Shown in pieces: positions 6,206 to 12,643 of a stretch of 20,114 nt of DNA. The notes beneath the pieces were generated by a model. The model had not been told where the DNA came from. It made no database searches and worked only from the letters and a program-made list of their open reading frames with translations. Within the stretch, counting starts at the first letter, position 1. Each line of letters opens with the position of its first letter. Position numbers and translations under genes: made by a program. This DNA comes from Oscillospiraceae bacterium (lineage in GTDB: Bacteria; Bacillota; Clostridia; Oscillospirales; Oscillospiraceae): contig JAEDJB010000021.1 in NCBI GenBank assembly GCA_016296565.1, forward strand, positions 1 to 20,114. Direction: 5' to 3'.

Positions 6206-7423
6206 ATGGGTAAGTATTACAACAAGAACAAAGACCACGTCCCCCCTGTGGGAGAGGAGATCTTCCTGCTGAAAATGGGCGAGATGGTCCTGAAGGGCCT
6301 GAACCGCCGGGGGTTTGAGGAGCGGCTCATGGGCAACGCCCGCCGCCGGCTCCAGAAGTACGGCAAGTTCCGCATCTACTCCCGCCAGTCCATTACCTAT
6401 GTGGAGCCCCAAAGCCTGGACTGCGACCTGGACGGAGCCTTCCAGAGCCTGTCCCAGCTCTTCGGGGTGGTGGGTCTGTCCCGGGCCAAGGCCTGCGAGA
6501 AGACCCCCGAGGCCATTGTGGAGACCGCCAAGACCTACCTTCACGACGATCTCATGGAGGCTCAGACCTTCAAGGTGGAGTCCAAGCGGTCGGACAAGTC
6601 CTTCCCCCTGTCCTCCATCCAGCTGTCCCAGTATGTGGGAGGCGAGCTGGACGACGCCTTCCCCCACCTGACGGCGGACATGCACACCCCCGACGTGGTG
6701 GTCCACGTGGAGGTCCGGGAGTTTGCCGCCTATGTGCACGCCAACCCCACCCCCGGGGCCGGCGGCCTGCCGGTGGGCATGGGGGGCAAGGCAGTGTCCC
6801 TGCTCTCCGGGGGCATCGACAGCCCCGTGGCCTCCTGGATGATGGCCAAGCGGGGGGTGGCCCTGGAGATGGTCCACTTCTTCAGCTACCCCTACACCTC
6901 TCCCGAGGCCAAGGAAAAGGTGCTGGAGCTGGCCCGGCTCATCACCCCCTGGTGCGGCCGGCTCACGGTTCATGTGGTGCCCTTTACGGAGATTCAGGAG
7001 GAGCTGCGCCGCAGCTGCCCCGAGGCCCTGTTCACCCTCCTTATGCGCCGGTTCATGATGCGCATTTCCGAGCGGGTGGCCCAGCGGATCGGGGCCCACG
7101 GCCTGGTCACCGGGGAATCCCTGGGCCAGGTGGCCAGCCAGACCATGGACGCCATGGCGGTGACCAACCAGGTGTGCACCCTGCCGGTGTTCCGCCCTGT
7201 GGTGGGCATGGACAAGGAGGAGATCATCCGCATCGCCCGGAAGATCGGCACCTTTGAGACCTCCATCCTCCCCTATGAGGACTGCTGCACCGTCTTTACG
7301 CCCCGCCACCCCAAGACCCACCCTACCCTGGAGGAGATTCAGGAGGCCGAGGCCGTGCTGGACATTGAGGGGCTGATTGCCAGGGCCGTGGACGGCATTG
7401 AAAGAGTGGTGCTGGAGCTGTGA
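6206..7423 (+). CDS. thiI: tRNA 4-thiouridine synthetase ThiI
   Basis: This 405-aa enzyme adenylates and thiolates U8 of tRNA; in many bacteria it also supplies sulfur for the thiamine thiazole. The N-terminal ferredoxin-like region plus THUMP domain spans about 15-180. The PP-loop pyrophosphatase domain begins with SGGIDS (201-206). The family motif GESLGQVASQT lies at 303-313, and EDCC with Cys360/Cys361 lies near the C-terminus, where a conserved Cys takes part in sulfur transfer. The C-terminal rhodanese domain of E. coli ThiI is absent, as is usual in Firmicutes, where a dedicated cysteine desulfurase delivers sulfur. No such gene is adjacent here. The Shine-Dalgarno is weak (AAAGGA, 11 bases upstream). 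The TGA stop overlaps the GTG start of cinA. Confidence 0.95.
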   Translation: MGKYYNKNKDHVPPVGEEIFLLKMGEMVLKGLNRRGFEERLMGNARRRLQKYGKFRIYSRQSITYVEPQSLDCDLDGAFQSLSQLFGVVGLSRAKACEKTPEAIVETAKTYLHDDLMEAQTFKVESKRSDKSFPLSSIQLSQYVGGELDDAFPHLTADMHTPDVVVHVEVREFAAYVHANPTPGAGGLPVGMGGKAVSLLSGGIDSPVASWMMAKRGVALEMVHFFSYPYTSPEAKEKVLELARLITPWCGRLTVHVVPFTEIQEELRRSCPEALFTLLMRRFMMRISERVAQRIGAHGLVTGESLGQVASQTMDAMAVTNQVCTLPVFRPVVGMDKEEIIRIARKIGTFETSILPYEDCCTVFTPRHPKTHPTLEEIQEAEAVLDIEGLIARAVDGIERVVLEL

Positions 7424-8667
7424 GCCATACCGCCGAACTCATCGCCGTGGGCACCGAGCTGCTCCTGGGCAGCATTGCCAACACGGACGCCCAGATGATC
7501 TCCCAGGGCCTGTCGGAGCTGGGCATCAACGTTTACTATCATACGGTTGTGGGGGACAACCCCCAGCGGGTCCGCCAGGCGGTGGACATTGCCCGGAACC
7601 GGGCGGATATCATCATCACCACCGGCGGCCTGGGACCCACCTGCGACGACCTGACGAAAGTGGCCATCGCCGAGGCCTTTGGAAAGCAGCTGGTCTTTCA
7701 TGAGCCCTCCGCCCAGCGCATCCGGGACCGGTTTGCCGCCATGGAGCGGCCGGTGACGGAGAACAACTACCAGCAGGCCATGCTCCCCCAGGGATGCACG
7801 GTCCTGGACAACGACTGGGGCACCGCCCCCGGGGTGGCCTTTGAGGCGGATGGCACCCACGTGATCATGCTCCCCGGCCCGCCCCGGGAGTGCGAGATGA
7901 TGTTCCGCCACCGGGCCATGCCCTATCTGCAAAGTCTCTCCGACGGGGTGATCGCCTCCCGGACGGTAAAGACCTTCGGCATTGGGGAGTCCGCCGCCGA
8001 GGCCCTGCTCCGGGACCTGATGAACGCCCTGCACAACCCCACCCTTGCTCCCTACGCCAAGCCCACAGGCACCGAGCTGCGCATCACCGCCCACGCTCCC
8101 ACCCGGGAGGAGGCTCTGGCCCTCATTGCCCCGGTGGAGCAGCAGGTGAAGGAGATTCTGGGGGACCGGGTCATCGGCGTGAATGTGAACTCCCTGGAGG
8201 AGGTCTGCCTGGCTCTTCTTAAGGAAAAGGGCCTCACCCTGGGCACCGCCGAGTCCTGCACCGGCGGGCTCATCGCCAAGCTCATTACTGATCTGCCCGG
8301 GTCCTCCGCGGTCCTGAAGGGCGGGGTGGTCAGCTACACGGATTCCGTCAAGGCCGGGGTTCTGGGGGTTCCCCAGGACCTGCTGGACCAGTACGGCGCC
8401 GTGTCCCCCCAGGTGGCGGAGGCCATGGCCCGGGGGGCAAAGAAGATTCTGGGCTGCGACATTGCCGTGTCCGCCACCGGCATCGCCGGGCCGGACTCCG
8501 ACGACCGGGGCAACCCGGTGGGGCTGGTCTACCTGGGCCTTGCCTATGAGGACCAGTGCGTGGTGAAGGAGTTCCACGCCGGGAAAGTCGTCCGGGAGCG
8601 GGTGCGCCGCATGTCCGCCCACACCGCCCTGGACCTGGTCCGGCGGTATCTCACCGGGCTTCTGTAA
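7420..8667 (+). CDS. cinA: CinA family protein, likely nicotinamide-nucleotide amidase
   Basis: This 415-aa, two-domain, full-length CinA begins with GTG, overlapping the thiI stop by 4 bp (GTGA), so translation is coupled. Residues 1-170 are the MoCF/COG1058 domain, with GTELLLGSIANTDA near the start, TTGGLGPTCDD (67-77) and LPGPPRE (151-157). In related proteins this domain hydrolyses ADP-ribose-type pyrophosphates. Residues 255-415 are the PncC-like domain with AESCTGG (277-283) and SATGIAGPD (351-359), the NMN deamidase motifs used to recycle NMN to NaMN. CinA is named for competence-induced expression in streptococci. Here it shares an operon with the ComM-like YifB, which is suggestive but not proof of a DNA-uptake role. 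Confidence 0.95.
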   Translation: MSHTAELIAVGTELLLGSIANTDAQMISQGLSELGINVYYHTVVGDNPQRVRQAVDIARNRADIIITTGGLGPTCDDLTKVAIAEAFGKQLVFHEPSAQRIRDRFAAMERPVTENNYQQAMLPQGCTVLDNDWGTAPGVAFEADGTHVIMLPGPPRECEMMFRHRAMPYLQSLSDGVIASRTVKTFGIGESAAEALLRDLMNALHNPTLAPYAKPTGTELRITAHAPTREEALALIAPVEQQVKEILGDRVIGVNVNSLEEVCLALLKEKGLTLGTAESCTGGLIAKLITDLPGSSAVLKGGVVSYTDSVKAGVLGVPQDLLDQYGAVSPQVAEAMARGAKKILGCDIAVSATGIAGPDSDDRGNPVGLVYLGLAYEDQCVVKEFHAGKVVRERVRRMSAHTALDLVRRYLTGLL

Positions 8668-8673
8668 CAAAAG

Positions 8674-8712
8674 AACCCGCGCCGGAGCAGTCTGCCCCAG
8701 CGCGGGTTTTGT
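8674..8712 (+). terminator. Terminator of the yifB-thiI-cinA operon
   Basis: AACCCGCGC (8674-8682) pairs perfectly with GCGCGGGTT (8700-8708); the stem is followed by TTTTGTG. It starts 7 bases past the cinA stop. A second 8-bp hairpin, AACCCTGC/GCAGGGTT (8717-8724 with 8743-8750), follows at once and may form part of the SLH gene leader. Confidence 0.8.
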
Positions 8713-8802
8713 GTGAAACCCTGCGAACTTTGCGTGTCATGGGCAGGGTTCTGTGCTGATATACATGTAGAGCGTGAAAACGCGGGAAAGGATGTGGAAC
8801 GG

Positions 8803-9939
8803 ATGGGGAAACGGCTGTGGGCCCTTCTGCTCAGCGTGATGATGCTGTGCCTCTCCGTGCCGGTTCAGGCGGCGGAGGCAACCGATTATTCGGACCACTG
8901 GGCCAAAGAGGAAATTCAGACGGCCCTTCAGGCGGGCTGGGTCAGCGGCTACCCGGACGGGTCCTTCCGGCCGGAGGAGACCATCACCCGGGCGGCGTTT
9001 ACCCGGATGCTCCTGGCGGCCTTCCGCCTGACCCCGGACAGCGAGACCGTTCAGTTTCTGGCGGCCCACAGCCAGCCCCAGAGGCCCCTGGAGGATATGG
9101 AGGGCCACTGGCTGGCGGAGCAGGGCTGGCTTCAGGCGGCCCTGGTGTCCGGCCTGGTGGTGTCCGATGACTACAACGAGCACTGCTTCCGGCCGGAAAA
9201 GCCGGTGAGCCGCCGGGAGATCGCCCTGATGACCGTCCGGGCCTTGGGGCTGGTCTATCCCGCCCAGACCCAGGACCAGCCCTTGGAGGCGGCCGACAGG
9301 GCGGACATCCCCGAATGGGTCCGGGGCTACATCCGCTTAGGCCTGGAGACGGGGATTCTCACCGGCTACCCGGACGGCACCTTCCGCCATGAGGGCACCG
9401 CCACCCGGGGGGAGGCGGCAGCCATGGTGGCCCGGGCCGTGCAGTATGCCCGGAAGGGGGCAGAGGAAACCGCCCGGGTGGTTCTGCGCTTTCACCACGC
9501 TTACGATAAGCGGCAGGATCAGAAGCTGACCCTGAAAAACGTCCCCGTCCTGATGGCGGACGGGCAGATCTATGTGCCCGCCCGGGCGGTGTTCACCGGC
9601 TGGAACACCCTGCGGCAGAAAGCCTATGGGCTGGCCCCCAGCGAGCTGTCCGCCCGGTGGGACCCCATCCGGCAGACCCTCGCCTTTGACCACCAGCTGG
9701 AGTGGATGTTCCAGGCGGGCAACGCCGACTATGAGGACCAGGGGTACTGGACGGGAATCCAGCCGGGCCGCTGGCAGCTGCCCGCCCCGGCCCGGCTGCT
9801 GTACGGGGAGATCATGATCCCCGTGTGCAGCCAGACGGAGGAGGGGACTTACAGCTACTGGTGCCAGCCGGACGCCTGGCAGTGGTACACGAACACCCTG
9901 CGGCTGGACCTGACCGCCCCCTATGAGCCCCTTTTGTAA
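8803..9939 (+). CDS. Secreted SLH-domain protein
   Basis: This 378-aa exported protein is probably anchored to the cell wall through SLH domains that bind pyruvylated secondary polymers. Residues 1-24 are a signal peptide (MGKRLW, hydrophobic core, VQAAEA). Three SLH repeats follow: about 28-71 (YSDHW...GYPDGSFRPEETITRAAF), 96-149 (GHWLAEQGWL...FRPEKPVSRREIA) and 154-203 (ADIPEWV...GYPDGTFRHEGTATRGEAA). The C-terminal 160 residues contain VLMADGQIYVPARAVF and a WDPIRQTLAF strand, resembling a diverged copper amine oxidase N-terminal-like domain, a common partner of SLH domains without enzymatic activity. An upstream in-frame ATG at 8713 would bury the signal peptide and overlap terminator-type hairpins. 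AAAGGA at 8788-8793 supports 8803. No convincing promoter was found. Confidence 0.9.
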   Translation: MGKRLWALLLSVMMLCLSVPVQAAEATDYSDHWAKEEIQTALQAGWVSGYPDGSFRPEETITRAAFTRMLLAAFRLTPDSETVQFLAAHSQPQRPLEDMEGHWLAEQGWLQAALVSGLVVSDDYNEHCFRPEKPVSRREIALMTVRALGLVYPAQTQDQPLEAADRADIPEWVRGYIRLGLETGILTGYPDGTFRHEGTATRGEAAAMVARAVQYARKGAEETARVVLRFHHAYDKRQDQKLTLKNVPVLMADGQIYVPARAVFTGWNTLRQKAYGLAPSELSARWDPIRQTLAFDHQLEWMFQAGNADYEDQGYWTGIQPGRWQLPAPARLLYGEIMIPVCSQTEEGTYSYWCQPDAWQWYTNTLRLDLTAPYEPLL

Positions 9940-9951
9940 CCGGCCGGTTAC
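9936..9951. repeat. 16-bp perfect palindrome holding both convergent stop codons
   Basis: GTAACCGGCCGGTTAC is a perfect palindrome. It contains the TAA of the SLH gene (9937-9939) and, on the other strand, the TAA of the DUF3793 gene (9950-9948), leaving 8 bp between the two genes. It has no T-run in either direction. It may be a weak bidirectional terminator core or chance. Confidence 0.6.
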
Positions 9952-10505
9952 GACGGCGCATGCACGGTGAGGGAGGCCAGGGAGGCGCCTTCGGCCCGCT
10001 GGGCGCAGTAGCTGTCGGTGCAGGCCCGGTAGGCGTCGAACCGCTGCCGGGCGGCGGCCGGGTCCCCGTAGACCTTCCAGCAGCCGCTGCACTTGCAGTG
10101 CTTCCCCTGGTGCTCAATGAAGCCCCGCACATCCTCCGGGGGATAGCTTAAAAACAGACCGATTTCATGAGGAAATTCCTCCCGTGCCCGCAGCCGCCGG
10201 GTGAGCTCCCGGAGACAGGATTGCTGGGCAAAGTCCCGATACCCCGCCTGGCGGAGCAGCTGCCGGGCCTCCCGGCGGGCCAGGTCCCGGTCCAGCCGGT
10301 CCGGGCGGAAGAGGTAGAGCAGCGCCTTGTCCTCCTCCAGCCGCAGGGGCAGCAGACGAAGCCCCCGGGGCACCAGCACCTGGTTGATCTCCCGCAGATC
10401 CCGCAGCAGGGCGGGCCGGGCAGAGTAGGCGCAGGGGAAGAGGTTTCCGGTTTTCAGATCCGCCAGGGTGGGCGCTCCGTGCTGGATGACATAATCCACA
10501 GACAT
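9948..10505 (-). CDS. DUF3793 family protein
   Basis: This 185-aa cytoplasmic protein of unknown function matches DUF3793 as I know it from Clostridia. It has an N-terminal half with YVIQHGAPTLADLKTGNLF and a conserved HEIGLFLSYPPEDVRGFIEH block, followed by a Cys-containing KHCKCSGCWKVYGD. The C-terminal half has the spaced residues C..C..C plus YCAQ, which could bind a metal or an Fe-S cluster; that is inference. The ATG at 10505 follows AAAGGAGG (10513-10520) and lies 14 bp after the DUF2325 stop, so the two form an operon. The same open frame continues upstream but overlaps DUF2325, so the long version is rejected. The operon is preceded by GTTAGC-box palindromes that suggest metal control. 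Confidence 0.82.
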   Translation of the reverse strand: MSVDYVIQHGAPTLADLKTGNLFPCAYSARPALLRDLREINQVLVPRGLRLLPLRLEEDKALLYLFRPDRLDRDLARREARQLLRQAGYRDFAQQSCLRELTRRLRAREEFPHEIGLFLSYPPEDVRGFIEHQGKHCKCSGCWKVYGDPAAARQRFDAYRACTDSYCAQRAEGASLASLTVHAPS

Positions 10506-10519
10506 GGCGTGCCCTCCTT

Positions 10520-10801
10520 TTACACAGCGTGGGTTTCCAGCACCGCCCGGAGCCCGGCGATGGAGCTGGAATGGGAGCGGGCCACCACCGTGGGCAGCCC
10601 CTTGGTCTCCCGCAGGGCGCAGCGGACAATTTTGTGGGAGATGGTGTCGGTGAAGAGCACCAGCAGGTCCGGGCTGCCCAGCCGGTTTTTCAGGGTGCCC
10701 CCCATTTTGGGGATTACCTTGGCTGTGCAGTGATAGTCCTGACACAGCTGCTTGTACTGGCGGACCATGCATTCGTTTCCGCCCAGGATGACAACACTCA
10801 T
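10520..10801 (-). CDS. DUF2325 domain-containing protein
   Basis: This 93-aa protein is the whole length of the DUF2325 family. It opens with MSVVILGGNECMVRQYKQLC, a Rossmann-like first strand and glycine turn, followed by CTAKVIPKMGG. The second half holds LVLFTDTISHKIVRCAL and ARSHSSSIAGLRAVLE. The conserved Cys, His and Ser residues (SH and RSHSSS) are in place. Its function is not established. AAAGGAG lies just upstream of the ATG. It is the first gene of a two-gene unit with DUF3793, driven by the promoter at 10972-11000 through a leader of about 165 nt. Confidence 0.85.
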   Translation of the reverse strand: MSVVILGGNECMVRQYKQLCQDYHCTAKVIPKMGGTLKNRLGSPDLLVLFTDTISHKIVRCALRETKGLPTVVARSHSSSIAGLRAVLETHAV

Positions 10802-10819
10802 AAGGGACTCCTTTCTTTG

Positions 10820-10835
10820 GTTAGTCTACGCTAAC
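10820..10835. promoter_or_regulatory. GTTAGC-type palindrome, proximal copy
   Basis: GTTAGTCTACGCTAAC matches the inverted GTTAGC/GCTAAC arms of the distal copy (10949-10964) with two changes from symmetry. It lies immediately upstream of the DUF2325 Shine-Dalgarno, inside the transcribed leader. The arms recall DtxR/IdeR/MntR-type metalloregulator boxes; binding is inferred. Confidence 0.55.
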
Positions 10836-10850
10836 TTTTGGGGCGGTAAA

Positions 10851-10872
10851 ACGCGTCCACAGGGACGCGTCC
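10851..10872. repeat. ACGCGTCC inverted/direct repeat in the DUF2325 leader
   Basis: ACGCGTCC (10851-10858) pairs with GGACGCGT (10863-10870) around a 4-nt loop. The motif ACGCGTCCAC also recurs as a direct repeat 14 bp apart (10851, 10865). A third copy, GGACGCGTCC, is found in the divergent leader at 11178-11187. Confidence 0.5.
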
Positions 10873-10948
10873 ACCCGCAGCTGACGGTAGTATATGGAGA
10901 AAAAGGAACGGTTTCCAAAAAGGGGAGAGGAAATGGTTTCCTTTTGTG

Positions 10949-10964
10949 GTTAGCTTAAGCTAAC
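10949..10964. promoter_or_regulatory. GTTAGC-type perfect palindromic operator, distal copy
   Basis: GTTAGCTTAAGCTAAC is a perfect 16-bp palindrome lying directly downstream of the -10 box of the minus-strand DUF2325 promoter, covering about +1 to +16. A bound repressor there would block transcription. The pattern is close to known DtxR-family boxes, but the regulator gene is not in the window. Confidence 0.7.
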
Positions 10965-10971
10965 TAACGGC

Positions 10972-11000
10972 AGTATAGCACATCCCGATCCTCCCGTCAA
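10972..11000 (-). promoter_or_regulatory. Promoter of the DUF2325-DUF3793 operon
   Basis: On the minus strand there is a -35 TTGACG (11000-10995), a 17-bp spacer and a -10 TATACT (10977-10972), nearly consensus. RNA would start near 10965, at the edge of the palindromic operator. The leader up to the ATG at 10801 is about 165 nt and holds several small inverted repeats. Confidence 0.75.
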
Positions 11001-11090
11001 GGAAAATCTGCCGGAAAATCCGGCGTTTCCGGTGTGATTTTCGGGGGAAAAACAGAGGGGAATGGAGACGAAAATTTAAGAAAAAATTAA

Positions 11091-11118
11091 TTGACTTTTC
11101 ATAAAGAAGTTGTACAAT
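11091..11118 (+). promoter_or_regulatory. Promoter of the glycosyltransferase gene
   Basis: TTGACT (11091-11096), a 16-bp spacer and TACAAT (11113-11118) form a strong sigma-A promoter preceded by an A/T-rich stretch (11070-11090) that may act as an UP element. RNA should start near 11125, leaving a leader of about 187 nt before the ATG at 11312. Confidence 0.75.
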
Positions 11119-11124
11119 GGAGGA

Positions 11125-11311
11125 ACTGTATAAGGGAAAGTCTGGAAAAGCCGACCAAATGTTCCGGCACGGAGGAAGGACGCGTCCGAGGCAGTTTCCT
11201 CGGCTTTCCGGGCCACGCTGCGATGCTTACCTGGCAGAGTTTCTTGCCTCTGCCGCCGTCTGTGCGCCCCCTGCAGGGACGCAACGAAAGGAAAAGGGTT
11301 GGAAAATCAAT
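11125..11311 (+). ncRNA. Long structured 5' leader of the glycosyltransferase gene (unidentified)
   Basis: The transcribed leader can fold into several helices. GGAAAAGCCGA (from about 11145) can pair with TCGGCTTTCC (about 11203-11212). A competing pair is GAGGAA (11172-11177) with TTCCTC (near 11196-11202), enclosing the palindrome GGACGCGTCC (11178-11187). GGCAGAG/CTCTGCC forms a 7-bp hairpin near 11232-11256, and CCCTGCAGGG lies near 11270-11280. The first two helices exclude each other, as in a switch. I compared it from memory with c-di-GMP-I/II, cobalamin, SAM, guanidine-I, ZTP, Mn and ydaO classes and see none of their conserved cores. No terminator with a T-run is seen, so any control might act on translation. 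Confidence 0.4.
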
Positions 11312-12565
11312 ATGAAGCTCATCTTGATCATCAACATCATAGTGGCGGCCATCTTTTTCTGCTGCTACGCCTATCAGCTGTACTTTTTAGCGGTTCCGTT
11401 CACAAAAAAACAGGAACCCCATAAGCCGGTGACCCCGCACCGGTTTGCCATCCTCATCTGCGCCCGGAACGAAGAGGCGGTCATCGCGGATCTGCTGCAA
11501 AGCATCCGCCAGCAAACCTATGACCAGAGCCTCATGACCACCTTTGTCATGGCGGACAACTGTACCGACCGGACGGCGGAGATCGCCCGGGCCGAGGGAG
11601 CGGTGGTGTACACCCGGTTCAACAAGAACCTGGTGGGCAAGGGGTACGCCCTGGAGCAGCTGCTCCTGCACATTGAGGAGGACTACCCCCGGACCTTCGA
11701 CGGATTCCTGGTCTTTGACGCGGACAACGTGCTGGACTGTCACTTCGTGGAGGCCATGAACCAGTCCTTCTGCGATGGGTACGAGGTCCTCACCAGCTAC
11801 CGCAACTCCAAGAACTACGGGGACAACTGGATCTCCGCCGGATACGCCCTGTGGTTTATCCGGGAGTCCCGGTACCTGAACAATTCCCGGATGCTTCTGG
11901 GCACCAGCTGCGCCATTTCCGGCACAGGCTTCTTCTTCAGCCGGGAGGTGCTGGAGAGCACCGGCGGCTGGAAGTTCCACCTGCTCACCGAGGACATCGA
12001 GTTTTCCGTCCACCACATTCTCCGGGGCCGGAAGATCGGCTTCTGCGCCGAGGCCGTCCTCTACGACGAGCAGCCGGTGACCTTCCGCCAGTCCTGGCGG
12101 CAGCGGCTGCGCTGGGCCAAGGGCTTTCTCCAGGTCTTCCGCAAGTACGGGGCCGGCCTGGTGAAGGGGGCCACCCGGGGAAACTTCTCCTGCTACGACA
12201 TGAGCATGACCGTCATGCCCGCTTTTATTCTCTCGGTGGGTCTCATTGCCGCCTACCTCATCGCCGGTGCGGTGACCACAGCAGAGGGGCTGTCCTTCCT
12301 GCCCTGTGTGGTCTACATATTCCGCACGATTTTTGGAATGTATCTCACCCTGTATATCATCGGCCTGTTTACCACGGTGACCGAGTGGGATCAGATCCAC
12401 ACAACCACGGCCAAAAAGATCCTGTACACCTTTACCTTCCCCCTGTTTATGCTGACTTACATCCCCATCTCCATTGAGGCCCTGTTCACCAAGGTCCAGT
12501 GGAAGCCCATTGAGCACCACCGGGCAGACCGGAAGGTGCTGGAGGCAGCCGCGGGAAGAAAATAA
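11312..12565 (+). CDS. Membrane glycosyltransferase family 2 (processive-type)
   Basis: This 417-aa inner-membrane enzyme probably builds or extends a surface polysaccharide. It has one N-terminal membrane helix (about 4-28) and a GT-A catalytic domain from about 44. The domain starts with ILICARNEE and has the DXD-type metal/UDP-sugar site DAD at 136-138, TED with the catalytic-base Asp228, and QRLRW (264-268), the QxxRW product-binding motif of cellulose/hyaluronan synthase-like enzymes. Three or so C-terminal membrane segments follow (about 295-400). No PilZ domain or partner biosynthetic genes are adjacent. The ATG at 11312 is chosen because it precedes the first helix; the same frame runs back to 11117 through the structured leader. 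The Shine-Dalgarno is weak (AAAGGAAAAGGG, 11287-11298). Confidence 0.9.
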   Translation: MKLILIINIIVAAIFFCCYAYQLYFLAVPFTKKQEPHKPVTPHRFAILICARNEEAVIADLLQSIRQQTYDQSLMTTFVMADNCTDRTAEIARAEGAVVYTRFNKNLVGKGYALEQLLLHIEEDYPRTFDGFLVFDADNVLDCHFVEAMNQSFCDGYEVLTSYRNSKNYGDNWISAGYALWFIRESRYLNNSRMLLGTSCAISGTGFFFSREVLESTGGWKFHLLTEDIEFSVHHILRGRKIGFCAEAVLYDEQPVTFRQSWRQRLRWAKGFLQVFRKYGAGLVKGATRGNFSCYDMSMTVMPAFILSVGLIAAYLIAGAVTTAEGLSFLPCVVYIFRTIFGMYLTLYIIGLFTTVTEWDQIHTTTAKKILYTFTFPLFMLTYIPISIEALFTKVQWKPIEHHRADRKVLEAAAGRK

Positions 12566-12573
12566 CCCATTTT

Positions 12574-12600
12574 GTCCCCCGCCGGACCCCGGCGGGGGAC
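12574..12600 (+). terminator. GC-rich hairpin between the glycosyltransferase and MATE genes
   Basis: GTCCCCCGCCGG (12574-12585) pairs perfectly with 12589-12600 around a 3-nt loop. No T-run follows directly, so it is more likely an mRNA-stabilising or partial attenuation hairpin than a full terminator. Confidence 0.45.
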
Positions 12601-12643
12601 CGCTTGCGTTGTGGGTTTTCCAATAAGAAAGGAGCGTGCCTCT

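Noticed and set aside
8713..8802. N-terminal extension of the SLH protein
   Set aside because: It would place 30 residues before a clean signal peptide and would begin inside hairpins that follow the cinA terminator.
9948..10772. A 274-residue version of the DUF3793 protein starting inside DUF2325
   Set aside because: The extra N-terminal part is DUF2325 read in another frame, and the strong AAAGGAGG lies directly before the ATG at 10505.
10752..10958. Small plus-strand frames in the DUF2325 leader region
   Set aside because: They cross the operator palindromes, lack good ribosome-binding sites and show no recognisable features.
11125..11311. c-di-GMP riboswitch upstream of the glycosyltransferase
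   Set aside because: The short GGGACGCAACGAAAGG stretch near 11275 recalls part of GEMM-I, but the paired CACGCAnAGGGCAAACC half and the receptor helix are missing.
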